Below, piece after piece: positions 35,840 through 46,346 of a DNA stretch of 64,000 nucleotides. The position numbers and the translations under genes are program-made. A model generated the notes under the pieces. The model was given only the letters and a program-made list of their open reading frames with translations, made no database searches and had not been told where the DNA came from. Location of the stretch: assembly GCF_041381155.1 (NCBI RefSeq), contig NC_091134.1:41871338-41935337 (forward strand), given 5' to 3'. Position 1 is the stretch's first letter; every line of letters starts with the position of its first letter. The stretch comes from Argopecten irradians. Lineage: Eukaryota; Mollusca; Bivalvia; Pectinida; Pectinidae.

Positions 35840-35945
35840 CATTCCCCATTCAAGGGCAGCCATATTTGTTTTACATTCCGACGCGCTCACTGACCCCTAT
35901 ATAAAGCGTGTGAATTGACACACGTGCGCTCATGATCAGTCTATA
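35840..35945 (+). repeat. Left copy of an inverted promoter-like segment with TATA box
   Basis: It holds GGGCAGCCATATTTG, CACTGACCCCTATATAAAGC and TTGACACACGTGCG. The same words in the same order lie on the minus strand at 37475-37365. CTATATAAAG (35898) is a good TATA box on the plus strand. Downstream, the plus frame at 36049-36237 (62 residues, starting MSTPLSFYLDV) could be a transcript from it, but it has no recognisable domain. Confidence 0.45.
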
Positions 35946-36416
35946 CATGTACATATACACCTAGCAGTTGTCCACTGTGTATCGCCTACTAATACGTAAA
36001 CAAAGTCATTAGCTATAATTCTGTATAGGGCTTGTTTTAGCAAAAAACATGTCAACTCCTCTAAGCTTTTATTTAGATGTTTGTCAAAATCAAAATTTCA
36101 CACGTTGTCAAGTGAATAGAAATCCAAATAATAATCCGTCCACATATGCACTCAACTGGCCATGTGCACGTGACTACTTGTCCCGAACGAGCGACAACTT
36201 AGCTACCAATTACACACACGTGTCAATGTACGCGTAAATGCCGTAAAACCTATAAATAGTGTATATTGAAGTGTTATGTTTAAGCATTGAAGTCACTATT
36301 TTTTAATTTCATCGGGGTATGAAAGAAATTGTGTTTGCAAACTGTGTGAATCCGCGTAGCGGATTCTCACAAATGTTTGCAAACAAAATTTATTGAGAAA
36401 GTTTTATGGTGCCGGG

Positions 36417-36573
36417 CCCCGATAACGTTTGTGCAGTACTATTGTTTCTATTGGTAATGGAATGACGTCAAAAGATGATATCCTGTGCTAACGTCATTTC
36501 AGCAGGAAGATTACAACGAGTGACATTCCATCACCACTGGAAATGCTAGTCCCGCACAAACGTTATCGGGTAT
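36417..36573. repeat. Foldback element with ~50-bp arms
   Basis: CCCGATAACGTTTGTGC (from 36418) pairs with GCACAAACGTTATCGGG (ending 36572). The pairing continues inward through TTTCTATTGGTAATGGAATG against CATTCCATCACCACTGGAAA. The total length is about 157 bp, typical of a MITE. Confidence 0.7.
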
Positions 36574-36620
36574 CACGTGGGTTATCGGGTATCACGTGCG
36601 TTATCAGGTATCACATGGTA
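36562..36620 (+). repeat. Three tandem copies of GTTATCGGGTATCACGTG
   Basis: Units GTTATCGGGTATCACGTGG, GTTATCGGGTATCACGTGC and GTTATCAGGTATCACATGG follow one another at 19-bp spacing. Two carry the E-box core CACGTG. They overlap the right arm of the foldback element before them. Confidence 0.75.
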
Positions 36621-36788
36621 TGTGAATATGGCCCATTTGAGATCTAGCTGACAACACATTCATGTATTACTTCACTATATGATTAAACCTTGCCAGGTGA
36701 GTGCAGTGTTTATTTTCAGTTTGACATTGTTATTTGCAATATAGGGGCATGTGTACCTGAGACAAGATATGTTTAGAATGACGCACGT

Positions 36789-37365
36789 AATAGCCCGAGA
36801 TACTCTGGCCCTGACATCAGATTTAGACATTATGACAGATAGATGTCTGGCGTAGGGCCAGAGCGCAGTAGTACTCGAAAACCTGGAATAAGCCCATCTC
36901 CGATTCAGACTGCTTACAAAACATTACCGCCGAGACGCGTCCATTTCCTTCGTCTTTTCAACAAATGAATATTTTTTCTATCCATACCAATCCATTTTAC
37001 CATGCATGCATCTCATATCATCTCAATACAGTAGCTTTGCATAATATGAGAAAATGGCAATGGCGAGGAGGGATATTTCAAACTGCGGAAAAGAAGCTAC
37101 TGTATTGAGATAATATGAGGTGCATGCGTGGTAAAATGGATTGGTACGGGTAGAAAAAATATTCATTTGTTGAAAAGACCAAAGTAAGGGACGCTTCTCG
37201 GCGGTAATGTTTACAAAACTGTCTGAATCGGAGATGACCTGACCCGATACCAAACGGTGTCGGCTTATTCCAGGTTTTCGAGTACTACTGTGCTCTGGCC
37301 CTACGCCAGACATCTATCTGCCATAATGTCCAAGTCTGGTGTTGGGGCCAGAGTCTCTCGGGCTA
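36789..37365. mobile_element. Foldback transposon with ~240-270-bp arms, MULE-like
   Basis: Left arm 36791-37037 and right arm 37094-37365 are reverse complements over nearly their whole length (for example TAGCCCGAGA against TCTCGGGCTA, CCAGAGCGCAGTAGTACTCG, ACATTACCGCCGAGA, AATACAGTAGCTT), around a 56-bp loop. The right arm has about 26 extra bases (with CGATACCAAACGGTG) lacking in the left. Both sides are flanked by GACGCACGT (36780-36788 and 37366-37374). A 9-bp target duplication with long inverted ends is typical of Mutator-like elements. No transposase is present, so it is non-autonomous. Confidence 0.8.
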
Positions 37366-37475
37366 GACGCACGTGTGTCAAGTCCCGTGCTTTATATAGT
37401 GGGTTGGCCAGTGAAGGTAACTAATTTAAGCAGAGCAAAAAGAAAATGGCTGCCACTACCTTGGATTGGACACTC
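37365..37475 (-). repeat. Right, inverted copy of the promoter-like segment
   Basis: On the minus strand it reads GGCAGCCATTTTC, CACTGGCCAACCCACTATATAAAGCAC split over the TATA box, then TTGACACACGTGCGTC. It mirrors 35840-35945. It ends against the right target duplication of the foldback element at 36789-37365. Confidence 0.45.
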
Positions 37476-37773
37476 TCAGAAATAATTTTCGAAAAGTATT
37501 TCATGAATCATTAGATATATATATATTTTTTAATTTCAAATGCTTGGTTTTTAACTTGCATTGTCAGTTTTAAGGCTTACATAGACATGAGACCTACTTG
37601 GTATACATGTAGCAGTGTCATTAAACATTGATATTCAACATCTTTCATAGGTAAATTTTCGTCCATTTTATTTTTTTGAGGAAAACAACAGTATAGAGAC
37701 AGGTACATTTGTACTTGTCCCTTAACTGTACAGTACATCGCAGGGATTTCGAAATACTGTTTCATTCGCTTAC

Positions 37774-37956
37774 CTCTGTTCAACGGCTTAATGTCTGGCT
37801 AGCTGTTGATACAGGCATGGCTTCTGGCATAACGTAAGACGTTATGATGCTATCCTCAGTCTAGGCATACTACGAAGAGTAGGCAATATGGCGGCGATCG
37901 ATGTTATTCAAAACCGGAAGCGGGTACTGTAGTTTTTTGATTGGTCCACCAATGAG
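37774..37956 (-). promoter_or_regulatory. Candidate housekeeping-type promoter and first exon
   Basis: Motifs sit close together: a paired ATTGG/CCAAT (37940-37953, NF-Y type), CCGGAAG (37914-37920, ETS) and AATATGGCGGC (37885-37895, YY1 type). On the minus strand the order NF-Y, ETS, YY1, then a donor GAG|GTAAGCG at 37774, fits a promoter with a short non-coding first exon. No reading frame passes through the exon. A minus-strand transcript from here could include the orphan exon at 34603. Direction and exon are inferred. Confidence 0.4.
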
Positions 37957-38060
37957 ATACAGTCTCTCAAATACTCATTTAAATACTTTTACAAATATGG
38001 TCATCCGTGGTTTGGGACCATCGTCCCTCTGACTATATCATACTATATAAACACTGTACG

Positions 38061-40190
38061 GCAGGCGCGGATCCAAGGGGGGGCGGACCCGGCGTACGCC
38101 CCCCCTAAAATAGGAGAGAGAAAAAAAAGAAAAGGGAAAAAGAAGGGAAAAAGAAAGAGGGGAGGGAAGGAAAAGAAGGAAGAAAGAAAAAAATTGAGGG
38201 AGAAAGGAAAAGGGAAAAAAATAAGGAATTAGATAAAGAGTGAGAATTAGACAGAAAGCTCCATTCCCTACCTTTACCGTTTAATGTTATCATTTTAAAA
38301 TTTAAATGTATTCGACTTTGTGGTACATACATGCATGAACATAAGGTTTTATCTCCATCGCTAAAAGGTACAATGTAAATCCCTTCAAGTAGTATTGTCA
38401 TTAATATTCAATATTGACAGGTTATATCTCGATATCCTTAGCAATAAAAGAAAAGAAAAGGGGGAGGGGGTGGGTGGTGGAAGGAATTGTAGCTGGCCAT
38501 GAGTCTTCGCTGGTTGACTATATGTCATGCCCTTCGTTTTCCAGGTTGTAAATGATATATTACACATTTTTGAATCAGCATTAAAGTCCTGTATTAAATC
38601 CGACTATCAATTCACAAATGCGTGCGTACTTTCAAAACGCCAGTTACAAGATCACTACTGACGTCGAATGCTTCTAGAAGCTTTTTATTTGTCCTAAGAA
38701 AATGTGTGTAAAGAAAAAGGTGGAAAATCAAACCAAATGGAGAACCAAATGCAACAGAAAATGAGAGCTTCTAGGGGTCTGGGTGCACCCCATGGCCAGA
38801 TGCCTTCCTTTTTTGTTTCAACAAAAACATATCTTAACGATAATGTTATAAGATGGGACAAACGATGTTAAAAAAATTAATGCACATGACAAAAGGCTCC
38901 CCATTAGAAAACAGGATGATATTAATAATTCCAGGCAGCGTCTGGCCATAGACAGACCACTAGCCTACTTTTCATTCATTGTCCAATACACGAATTATGA
39001 AGATTGTGTATGTTAGGGCAAATAAATTATCTAATCTGACAGATAATATATAAAAGTAAAAGCTTATATCGTTAAAAAAGTTCACATACATTTTTATTAG
39101 TCCTATAAAAACCTTCAATAGGCGACCCCTAGCTGCAATATTGTAGCTCAAAAGTATTTTAGACTGAAAATGGTATCGTCTTTAGAGCTACAATTGTTCC
39201 CTATTACTGCTAATGGAGCAAAGTAATGATGATGCAAACCATTATAAAACGTTTCTTTGCATTTCATCGTACTTAATTGATAAAGCTTACCTACTTGGCA
39301 ATAAAACTGAACCACATAAAATATCAAATTCTCATCGAGGCATTATTTTTTACACTATACATATAAAGGTCTTTCAGAAGGGAATTTATACGGCAAGTTC
39401 ACAAAATGTTATTTTGACGTCTTGTGAGCGGTACGGTAGATAGTCAGCATGGTATTCATGTTTATTTTTTACAAAAATAATATGTAAATGCATTTATATG
39501 CATAAAATAATCTTAAATCTTCAAAAACGTATGAAAAACTGTGCCCGAGTGATTTTCGGAGGCAGTGCTCCACTACGATACATAGGGACCAATTCGTACC
39601 CGGCCTAAAGGCATAATAGGCCGGGTACGTACATTGTATATTCGTTCTAGGCGGCCCCAGACCCCTATTCTTTTCTTTGCTTCGTGCCTTTATAAATATT
39701 CAGATTTTAGGTAGTGCAATTCTGTAACTTTATATTCAAAATATGACATTAGACGTCAAAAATAATAAACGAACATGTTTACATGGCTTCAATTATTTTT
39801 TGGAAAAAGTGTACATGAAGTCCTCAGAAAGCAGGATTTATTAGCATTTATTCGAGGGCTTCTGGGGGCCTAGGCGGCCCCCAGACCCCCACCCTTCTTC
39901 GCTTTATGTCCATATAAATATTAAGATTTTGATATTGCAATTCTGTAAGTAAAAAAAATGAAATCAAAACTTCAAATAAAAAAATATGACACTTGACACG
40001 AAAACCATATATAAACATCCTTAAAATGGCTTCAATTATTTTCTGGAAAATGTGTTCATGAAATCCTCAGAATGCAGGATTTTGCACCATTTATTCTAGA
40101 GCTTCTGGGGGCCTAGGCGGCCCCCAGACCCCTCGCCTGATTTGCTTGGTCACACGCCCCCTCTAACCTCAAAACCTGAATCCGCCCCTG
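38061..40190. mobile_element. Non-autonomous DNA transposon, termini CAGG(C/G)GCGGAT
   Basis: The left end CAGGCGCGGATCC (38062) is matched in reverse by CCTGAATCCGCCCCTG (ending 40190). GTACG stands outside both ends (38056-38060, with one extra G on the left, and 40191-40195). Inside are a purine-rich tract (38110-38240), the inverted-repeat partner of 35520 at 39127, and two ~230-bp tandem units with GCTTCTGGGGGCCTAGGCGG (39860 and 40103; a weaker one near 39645). No transposase is seen. The ends resemble hAT-type elements, but the 5-bp duplication does not fit the usual 8 bp. Confidence 0.6.
39127..39245 (+). repeat. Plus-strand copy of the ~130-bp repeat
   Basis: Partner of 35520-35660 in opposite orientation, with AGCTGCAATATTGTAGCTC, TCGTCTTTAGAGCTACAA and CTATTACTGCTAATGGAGC. 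It ends near the start of the plus-strand frame at 39213, which has no recognisable domain. Confidence 0.75.
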
Positions 40191-40275
40191 GTACGTATAT
40201 ACAATTGTAGTACTATGTACATTATGATTTTTACCGGGTTTTAAAAAATCTTTTTATAATCATAACAGGGGCGTA

Positions 40276-40384
40276 GGAAGCGGGGGGCAGGGGGGGGGCA
40301 ACTGCCCCCCAGTTCCCCAGGACGGGGGGGGGGGGGGGTGGGGGGGGGGGGGCAAACATGTCTTCCCCCCCCCCCCCCCCCATT
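40276..40384 (+). repeat. Long G and C homopolymer runs
   Basis: Runs of G up to 16 and C up to 19 stand close together, with ATGTCTT between the largest. They could form G-quadruplexes on either strand or a G:C hairpin. Run lengths this long are also likely assembly errors. Confidence 0.8.
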
Positions 40385-40724
40385 TTCGCCGACTGAAATT
40401 TTCTAAAAATGCTTATTTGAAAGAACAAAGGGTCCTCCTGCACATTTTTCGTACTACATTGTAGAAAATTTTCCGCTATCGGCGCATTTCCTAAAACGTT
40501 CAAGCACATAATGTCAAACCTTAAATAGTAAAAATTCAATACACACAAACTAGACTACTATTTAGCATTTTATTCATTTTGTATGCTACACACAACAATG
40601 TGCCGATGGTGTGAAGCCGGTGTATTCAGATCGAGTAGGGGTTCATAATTTGCAGGTAGCTTTAAATCGAAAAACTACCATGTTAAGAACGCTTTATAAT
40701 CATTAAAATACATCGTAAAACTCT

Positions 40725-41165
40725 CAGCCATTCTAAATCGTAATTTTTTTTCTTGGGGAGACCCCCGGATCCCATAACACCAAATTCTCGCGCCTTTGGG
40801 CGCTCGCAAATTCATCGAAATACATCGTAAAACTCATCTAAGCCATTCTAAATAGTTTTTTTTTTACGGGGAGACCCCCGGACCCCCCAAACACCAAAAT
40901 CTCGCGCTTTCGGGCGCTCGCAAATTCATCAAAACTTATTTAAGCTATTCTTAATCATAATATTTTTCCCGGGGGAGGCCCCAGAACGCCTAAACACCAA
41001 AATCTCGCGCTTTCGGGCACTCGCAAAATCATCAAAATACATTGTAAAACTCATCTCAGCCAAGGACGTACTCACTTATAAATCCTTGTCTCAGCCATTC
41101 TCAATATTTTTCCCCGGGGGTCACCCTCAGACCCCTAAAACACCAAAATTTCGCGTCTTCGGCGC
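40725..41165 (+). repeat. Four degenerate ~100-120-bp tandem units
   Basis: Each unit has GCCATTCTAAAT, a T-rich tract, GGGGAGACCCCCGGA, ACACCAAAATCTCGCGC, TTTCGGGCGCTCGCAAA and ATCGTAAAACTCATCTAAGC. Units begin near 40732, 40850, 40948 and 41095; the third is shortened. Confidence 0.75.
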
Positions 41166-41173
41166 TCATTCTA

Positions 41174-41312
41174 CCCCCGTTGAAAACTGACCTCAGGTCA
41201 TTTTTCAACGTTGAATAATGACCCCGAAAACCGTTGAAAACTGAACTATAGCGCACTTTTCACACCGACCTGTTGAAAATGGACCCCGTTGAAAAGTGAC
41301 CCTTCTCAGAAG
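41174..41312 (+). repeat. CGTTGAAAACTGACC block, left arm
   Basis: Repeated words CGTTGAAAACTGACC, TCATTTTTCAACGTTG, CCGTTGAAAACTGAAC and CCGTTGAAAAGTGACCC. The block pairs in reverse complement with 42285-42475, so it forms a large inverted repeat around the AC-rich tract. Confidence 0.75.
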
Positions 41313-41368
41313 AAGACTAAGACAGGCTATGCCTGATTTTAATCCTGTTGACGCATTACATCTTTTGT

Positions 41369-42125
41369 ACAACACAACCACACAACACAACATCACATAA
41401 CAACACACAACACAACAACACACAACACAACATCACACAACAACACACAACACAACAACACACAACACAACATCACACAACACAACATCACACAACACAA
41501 CATCACACAACAACACACAACACAACGTCACACAACAACACAACACACACAACACACAACAACACACAACACAAAACAAAACAAAATACCACAACATAAC
41601 ATAACACAACACATTTCACACAATATCACACTACACACAACACAACCACACCACAACACACAACCACGCAACAACAACACAACACCACCTAACAACAACA
41701 CAACAAAACACAACCACACAACACAACATCACAACACAACATCACAACAAAACATCACACAACAACACATCACACAATACAACAACACACAACACAACCA
41801 CACCACAACACACAACCACAACACAACACACCACCACACAACAACAATACAACACCACCCAACAACAACACAACGCAACAACAACACAACACACGACACC
41901 ACCACACAACACATCACACAACACAACATCACACAACACAACATTACACAACACAACATCACACAACATATCACACAACAACACGACACACAACAACACA
42001 TCACAACCACACAACAAAAACACAACACAACACCACACAAAACACAGCCACACAGAATCCAACAACACACATCACAACACATCAATAACACACAACATAA
42101 CACAACAACACAAAACACAACGATG
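41369..42125 (+). repeat. ~750-bp AC-rich simple sequence (CACAACA-type)
   Basis: Almost only A and C on the plus strand, as ACACAACATCACACAACAAC-type units with slow variation and no clean period. Long open frames on both strands here are a result of composition and are not genes. Confidence 0.9.
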
Positions 42126-42284
42126 ATAACAATACAAAATTTCAATTCAAATCGCGATGATTACGTAATTTAGATACCAGCACAGAAGGGGGGCTTATAT
42201 TAGGAATGGCGATAACAGAATTCGAGAATTATGTTTGTGCAACAGCTACATATATGAATGCACTAAGGTCATTTTCAAGAGACC

Positions 42285-42475
42285 ATCCGTTGAGAGTTTG
42301 CCAAGGTCATTTCTCAACAGTCAATTTTCAACAGACCTGCCGTTGAGAATTGACCCTAGACGTTGTCAATTTTCAACGGCATGTTCAATTTTCAACGGCA
42401 TTTGGGGTCCGTTTTCAACGTTGAAAAATGACCCGAGGTCAATTTTCAACGAAGGTCCATTTTCAACGTTACACC
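42285..42475 (-). repeat. CGTTGAAAATTGACC block, right arm
   Basis: On the plus strand it reads TCAATTTTCAACGGCATGTT, GGGGTCCGTTTTCAACGTTG and AAAAATGACCCGAGGTCAAT. The block from 42400 is the reverse complement of 41177 onwards, at many positions. A shortened relative is at 42930. Confidence 0.75.
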
Positions 42476-42927
42476 CCCCTCCCCCCCCCCCATTCCGTTT
42501 CATCTTCCTACGCCACTGCATAATTTATAAATACATGTTCTATTTTCGTTAAGGTTGGACATGCAAGTTACATTTTAAGAATGTTAAGCAATACATTTTG
42601 TCTTTTGATTTTTTTCTGTATTTTGCGACGTTAAAACATCTTGACAATGTTAATGTCAGTCAATCGATATCTAGATAAATATGTAATGCTTAGTTTGAAC
42701 ATTTCTCCACATTTTTGCTTCATACTATCGTAACAAAATCGATGAAAATGTACAAAATGAATATTGGCCATTAAAAATAATGATCTTGAATTTTGACATT
42801 CATTTTTCTTTTCTTTTTTTTCCCCAATGTTAGATCGAGTCATTGGGGAAGTGTTTGTCGAGATCTTGTTTGTAGCGTTGGGTTACGTAATGATAAACGA
42901 GTTCGTATGTGTGAAAAGTGCACTTAA

Positions 42928-43005
42928 AGTTTTCAATGGCATTTGGAGTTATTTTTCAACGTTGAAAAATGATCCGAGATCAGTTTTCAACGGGGTTACA
43001 CCTGT
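42928..43005 (+). repeat. Fragment related to the block at 42285
   Basis: GTTTTCAATGGCATTTGGAG, TTTTTCAACGTTGAAAAATG and ATCCGAGATCAGTTTTCAAC keep the word order of 42385-42475. It lies outside the element's terminal repeat and is probably the remains of a second copy. Confidence 0.65.
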
Positions 43006-43163
43006 ACCATTCGTGATATTCTAGCCGGCCCGTAGTCTTGGTAGTATTCTTATATCCGTGGCAAATTTTGGAAAATTTGACTACGGTTCAAACAATCGTA
43101 TAGTATGTCCAAACGAAGCCGCTTTAAAATGTATTGAGCCGTGTTACCCTATCACAACCACAG

Positions 43164-43373
43164 GGATCTGAGAATTACTTATAGATTATATAATCATAGG
43201 CCCACCAGAGCGCCCTAAGACCATTTTTATATGTTATATGTTTTAGAGTATATAGTAACGTGTAGAGTATGATTTTGATCGTTTTTTATCTAGACCTCCA
43301 AAACGTTTAAAAATGGTCTTAGGGCAATCTGGTGGGTCCATTATTATATAATCTGTAACTTATTCTCAGATCC
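43164..43373. mobile_element. 210-bp foldback MITE
   Basis: GGATCTGAGAAT at the left pairs with ATTCTCAGATCC at the right. Further in, AGATTATATAAT, GCCCACCAGA and GCCCTAAGACCATTTTTA pair with ATTATATAATCT, CTGGTGGGTC and TAAAAATGGTCTTAGGGC. The arms are about 75 bp with short mismatches. No target duplication is clear. Confidence 0.8.
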
Positions 43374-44775
43374 ATGTGACGGTGAATACAGTTTGGTGCA
43401 AAATAGTTGCGGCGCAACACGATGTAGTTGCGTTACTTTACGGATAGGTCAGAATCAACCAGGATTGTCAAGGATGATAACGGTAAACTACGTAAAATCA
43501 CACAAAAATACGGGATATTAAGATCTTCCACGTTATGAATACTGTCTAAGATTAACAAGTACAAAACTAACATGATACATAATTAAAAGACCTCGTATTT
43601 GTAGGGCCCATCGTATTATGTGTCATGGCGAAGAGATGGTCAATACGGTGCTTGCCATTAAACATGTCTAATAGATGCAGCCAAAATGTTTGAGACTTGA
43701 AAGTGACTGGAAGCTGAAAATAGGGACTAACTAATGACTTATCTGAATACACTTCCACGACATTTGTGCTGAGATTATGAAGTACAAGTTCTTATGCCGA
43801 GTCTGCCGACAGTTTTCCTACCCGAAATTGCATTACATGGCTGCAGGAGATGGCTACCATGTAATGATGCATAATTTCCAGTTTGTATATAGTGATATTC
43901 ATACTTTACTGAACCCGAACAGTTGCAATATGTACTTTGTAGTTAAATAACAAGTCTCGTTTTCGTTTGGTGCTCGAAATGGCAAACCTGTAGTCATAAG
44001 GTGCTCCAAGAACGGATACATAATATACCAACATTACAAAAGTGATCAAATCAACTTTACAAGAATACTATATCAAAATTCTCTTTCAGTTCTAAACACA
44101 TATGGAATTAATTTAGTCCTTGCTTTTGGACATTTTAATGTTCTTTCCCTCGTTCAGATTTCAGTATTGTGATTACTAATAGAAACGATTATCCGTGCAC
44201 CTTAACAATATGTTTCATAGATGTTGTCATACTTGGCAAAAAGTTAGACGAGTCTTTGACTCATTTTTTCATCAAGTATAATTAAAGACATATACAATCA
44301 TTAGATTTTTAAATAGTCTTACATTAAACCCTCGCTTAGAACCATGTGCCCCTGTGACCCAGTCTTGCAATGTAACAAGCCCCTGTGGTCTCGGTCATGT
44401 ACTATCATATAGCTATGCACGGACTCGCGCACGTGCTCCAAACTGGTTAGTATTCTGGTTACTAACCCATGCGCGTGCGTTGAAATGGGTAATACATTTA
44501 GTATTAATTCCAATCAAACAAAGATGTTACATGTAGCCTGATTTGGTACAAACGTTTACGAGTGGGGTTGTACAGTTCAGGAGTTGGTGTACATGCAGGT
44601 ATGTGGTTTTTGAGATGTTATTCTTTATTTAACATAATTATGTACAACTGATATGATCCCTGGTTCGATATCCGTTAATGCACAATGTTACACATACTTC
44701 ATTCTGAGTTATATGGATATATATACATATATACTGTATGACACGGAGTTCCCTAAACGATAATGGTGGCCAACG
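43374..44775. other. Unassigned DNA between MITE and minisatellite
   Basis: No gene or repeat family recognised. Short open frames at 43567-43758 and 44319-44536 on either strand lack domains. A near-palindromic CATTACATGGCTGCAGG...CCATGTAATG occurs near 43832-43866. Confidence 0.35.
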
Positions 44776-45535
44776 TAAGCAGTATTAATTCTAAAATGAT
44801 GTGGATACACGGCAGTACCGGAGTCTATGGTAGCTACATAATCAGTATTAATTCTAAAATGATGTGGATACACGGCAGTACCGGAGTCTATGGTAGCTAC
44901 ATAATCAGTATTATTCTAAAATGATGTGGATACACGGCAGTACCGGAGTCTATGGTAGCTACATAATCAGTATTAATTCTAAAATGATGTGGATACACGG
45001 CAGTACCGGAGTCTATGGTGGCTACATAATCAGTATTAATTCTAAAATGATGTGGATACACGGCAGTACCGGAGTCTATGGTGGCTACATAATCAGTATT
45101 ATTCTAAAATGATGTGGATACACGGCAGTACCGGAGTCTATGGTAGCTACATAATCAGTATTAATTCTAAAATGATGTGGATACACGGCAGTACCGGAGT
45201 CTATGGTGGCTACATAATCAGTATTAATTCTAAAATGATGTGGATACACGGCAGTACCGGAGTCTATGGTGGCTACATAATCAATATTAATTCTAAAATG
45301 ATGTGGATACACGGCAGTACCGGAGTCTACTCAGTATGGTGGCTACATAATCAGTATTAATTCTAAAATGATGTGGATACACGGCAGTACCGGAGTCTAT
45401 GGTGGCTACATAATCAGTATTAATTCTAAAATGATGTGATACACGGCAGTACCGGAGTCTATGGTGGCTACATAATCAATATTAATTCTAAAATGATGTG
45501 AATACACGGCAGTACCGAAGTTTACGATAGCTACA
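44776..45535 (+). repeat. 63-bp minisatellite, 12 units
   Basis: Units contain ATTCTAAAATGATGTGGATA, CACGGCAGTACCGGAGTC and TATGGTGGCTACATAATCAG. Most are 63 bp, some 61 by loss of AA in TATTAATTC; one unit carries a 9-base insertion (CTACTCAGTATGG, near 45330). Because 63 is divisible by three, open frames MMWIHGSTGVYG appear on the plus strand, with frame breaks at the 61-bp units. These frames are not taken as a gene. Confidence 0.93.
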
Positions 45536-46346
45536 TCATAATGTTGTATGAATTAATTAACTTGACATAAATTGTCCCTGACACATTATATCTTTACATA
45601 GACACAAATGTTTGAAGTTTTATGTTTGAATCTTTTAATACTAAAGCCGTTCTCGGTGTTTATATCTTGAAATATTTGACCAAACTGTCAGTAAGCGGCA
45701 TGGTACCGTCACTTTCAGAGATATACGTAGTAATAATATCTAAATTTCTGCTTTAATAAATAAACATTGTTTAAGCAAGGTTCGATCAGAAATTATGATA
45801 TAAACCTTCCTATCAAGGAGAACTTTCCGTTGCAATCAATAATCAATTCTTTCATTCCTCAAAGATGATATTTACACATCAAAATTGATTAAAGTTCTGT
45901 TTGAAAAGGTTTTATTTTTTGTTCTTCTACATTATATTCGTTGAACGTTGTAAATATGTTTCTCTATACAATGTTCTTTGTAAAGAGATAGAACTAATTT
46001 TGAAGTTTTAAGGCAATTGCAAGATACATGAAATTTTATTTTTACGCTTTGTGCTATTTCTGCGACATACAGTTGTAGAACTAATAAACAAAGAGGCAAG
46101 TAAACACGACAGTGAAAGGAAGTATATAAGCAACAATACATATATCACAGACGCATACATAATTAATTGAGTTAGACTTAGCTCAAGTCATATTAGTTAT
46201 AACATGAGCAAAATATTAGAAACCAGAACATACCCTCCACGAGCCCCATATTTGATGATAATCTAAATAATCGTTTGTTTGACGAATAGTTATAATTACC
46301 GACAGTTTATGTATACATTTGTATTTGGATATATCCTAGTGACCTC
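45536..46346. other. Unassigned AT-rich DNA
   Basis: No gene, repeat or strong motif recognised in this stretch. Confidence 0.35.

Larger units (their letters stand above)
40266..42518. mobile_element. Non-autonomous transposon-like element, termini CAGGGGCGTAGGAAG
   Basis: The left end CAGGGGCGTAGGAAG and the right end CTTCCTACGCCACTG are inverted repeats with one mismatch, flanked by CATAA on both sides (40261-40265 and 42519-42523). From the left the interior holds long G and C runs, four ~100-120-bp tandem units with TCTCGCGC...GGGCGCTCGCAAA, a block of TTGAAAACTGACC words, a ~750-bp AC-rich tract, and an inverted block of TCAATTTTCAACGG words. No protein-coding gene is present. Confidence 0.7.

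Noticed and set aside
36049-36237. Small plus-strand gene of 62 residues after a TATA box
   Set aside because: No domain, no conservation evidence, and the TATA box is part of a repeated inverted segment; mentioned only in that entry.
41348-42145. Long open frames of T, H, N, Q on one strand and C, V, L on the other
   Set aside because: Composition of the AC-rich simple tract removes stop codons; no start context, splice site or domain.
44921-45360. Open frames repeating MMWIHGSTGVYG
   Set aside because: The unit length of 63 is divisible by three; frames break at 61-bp units and there is no gene context.
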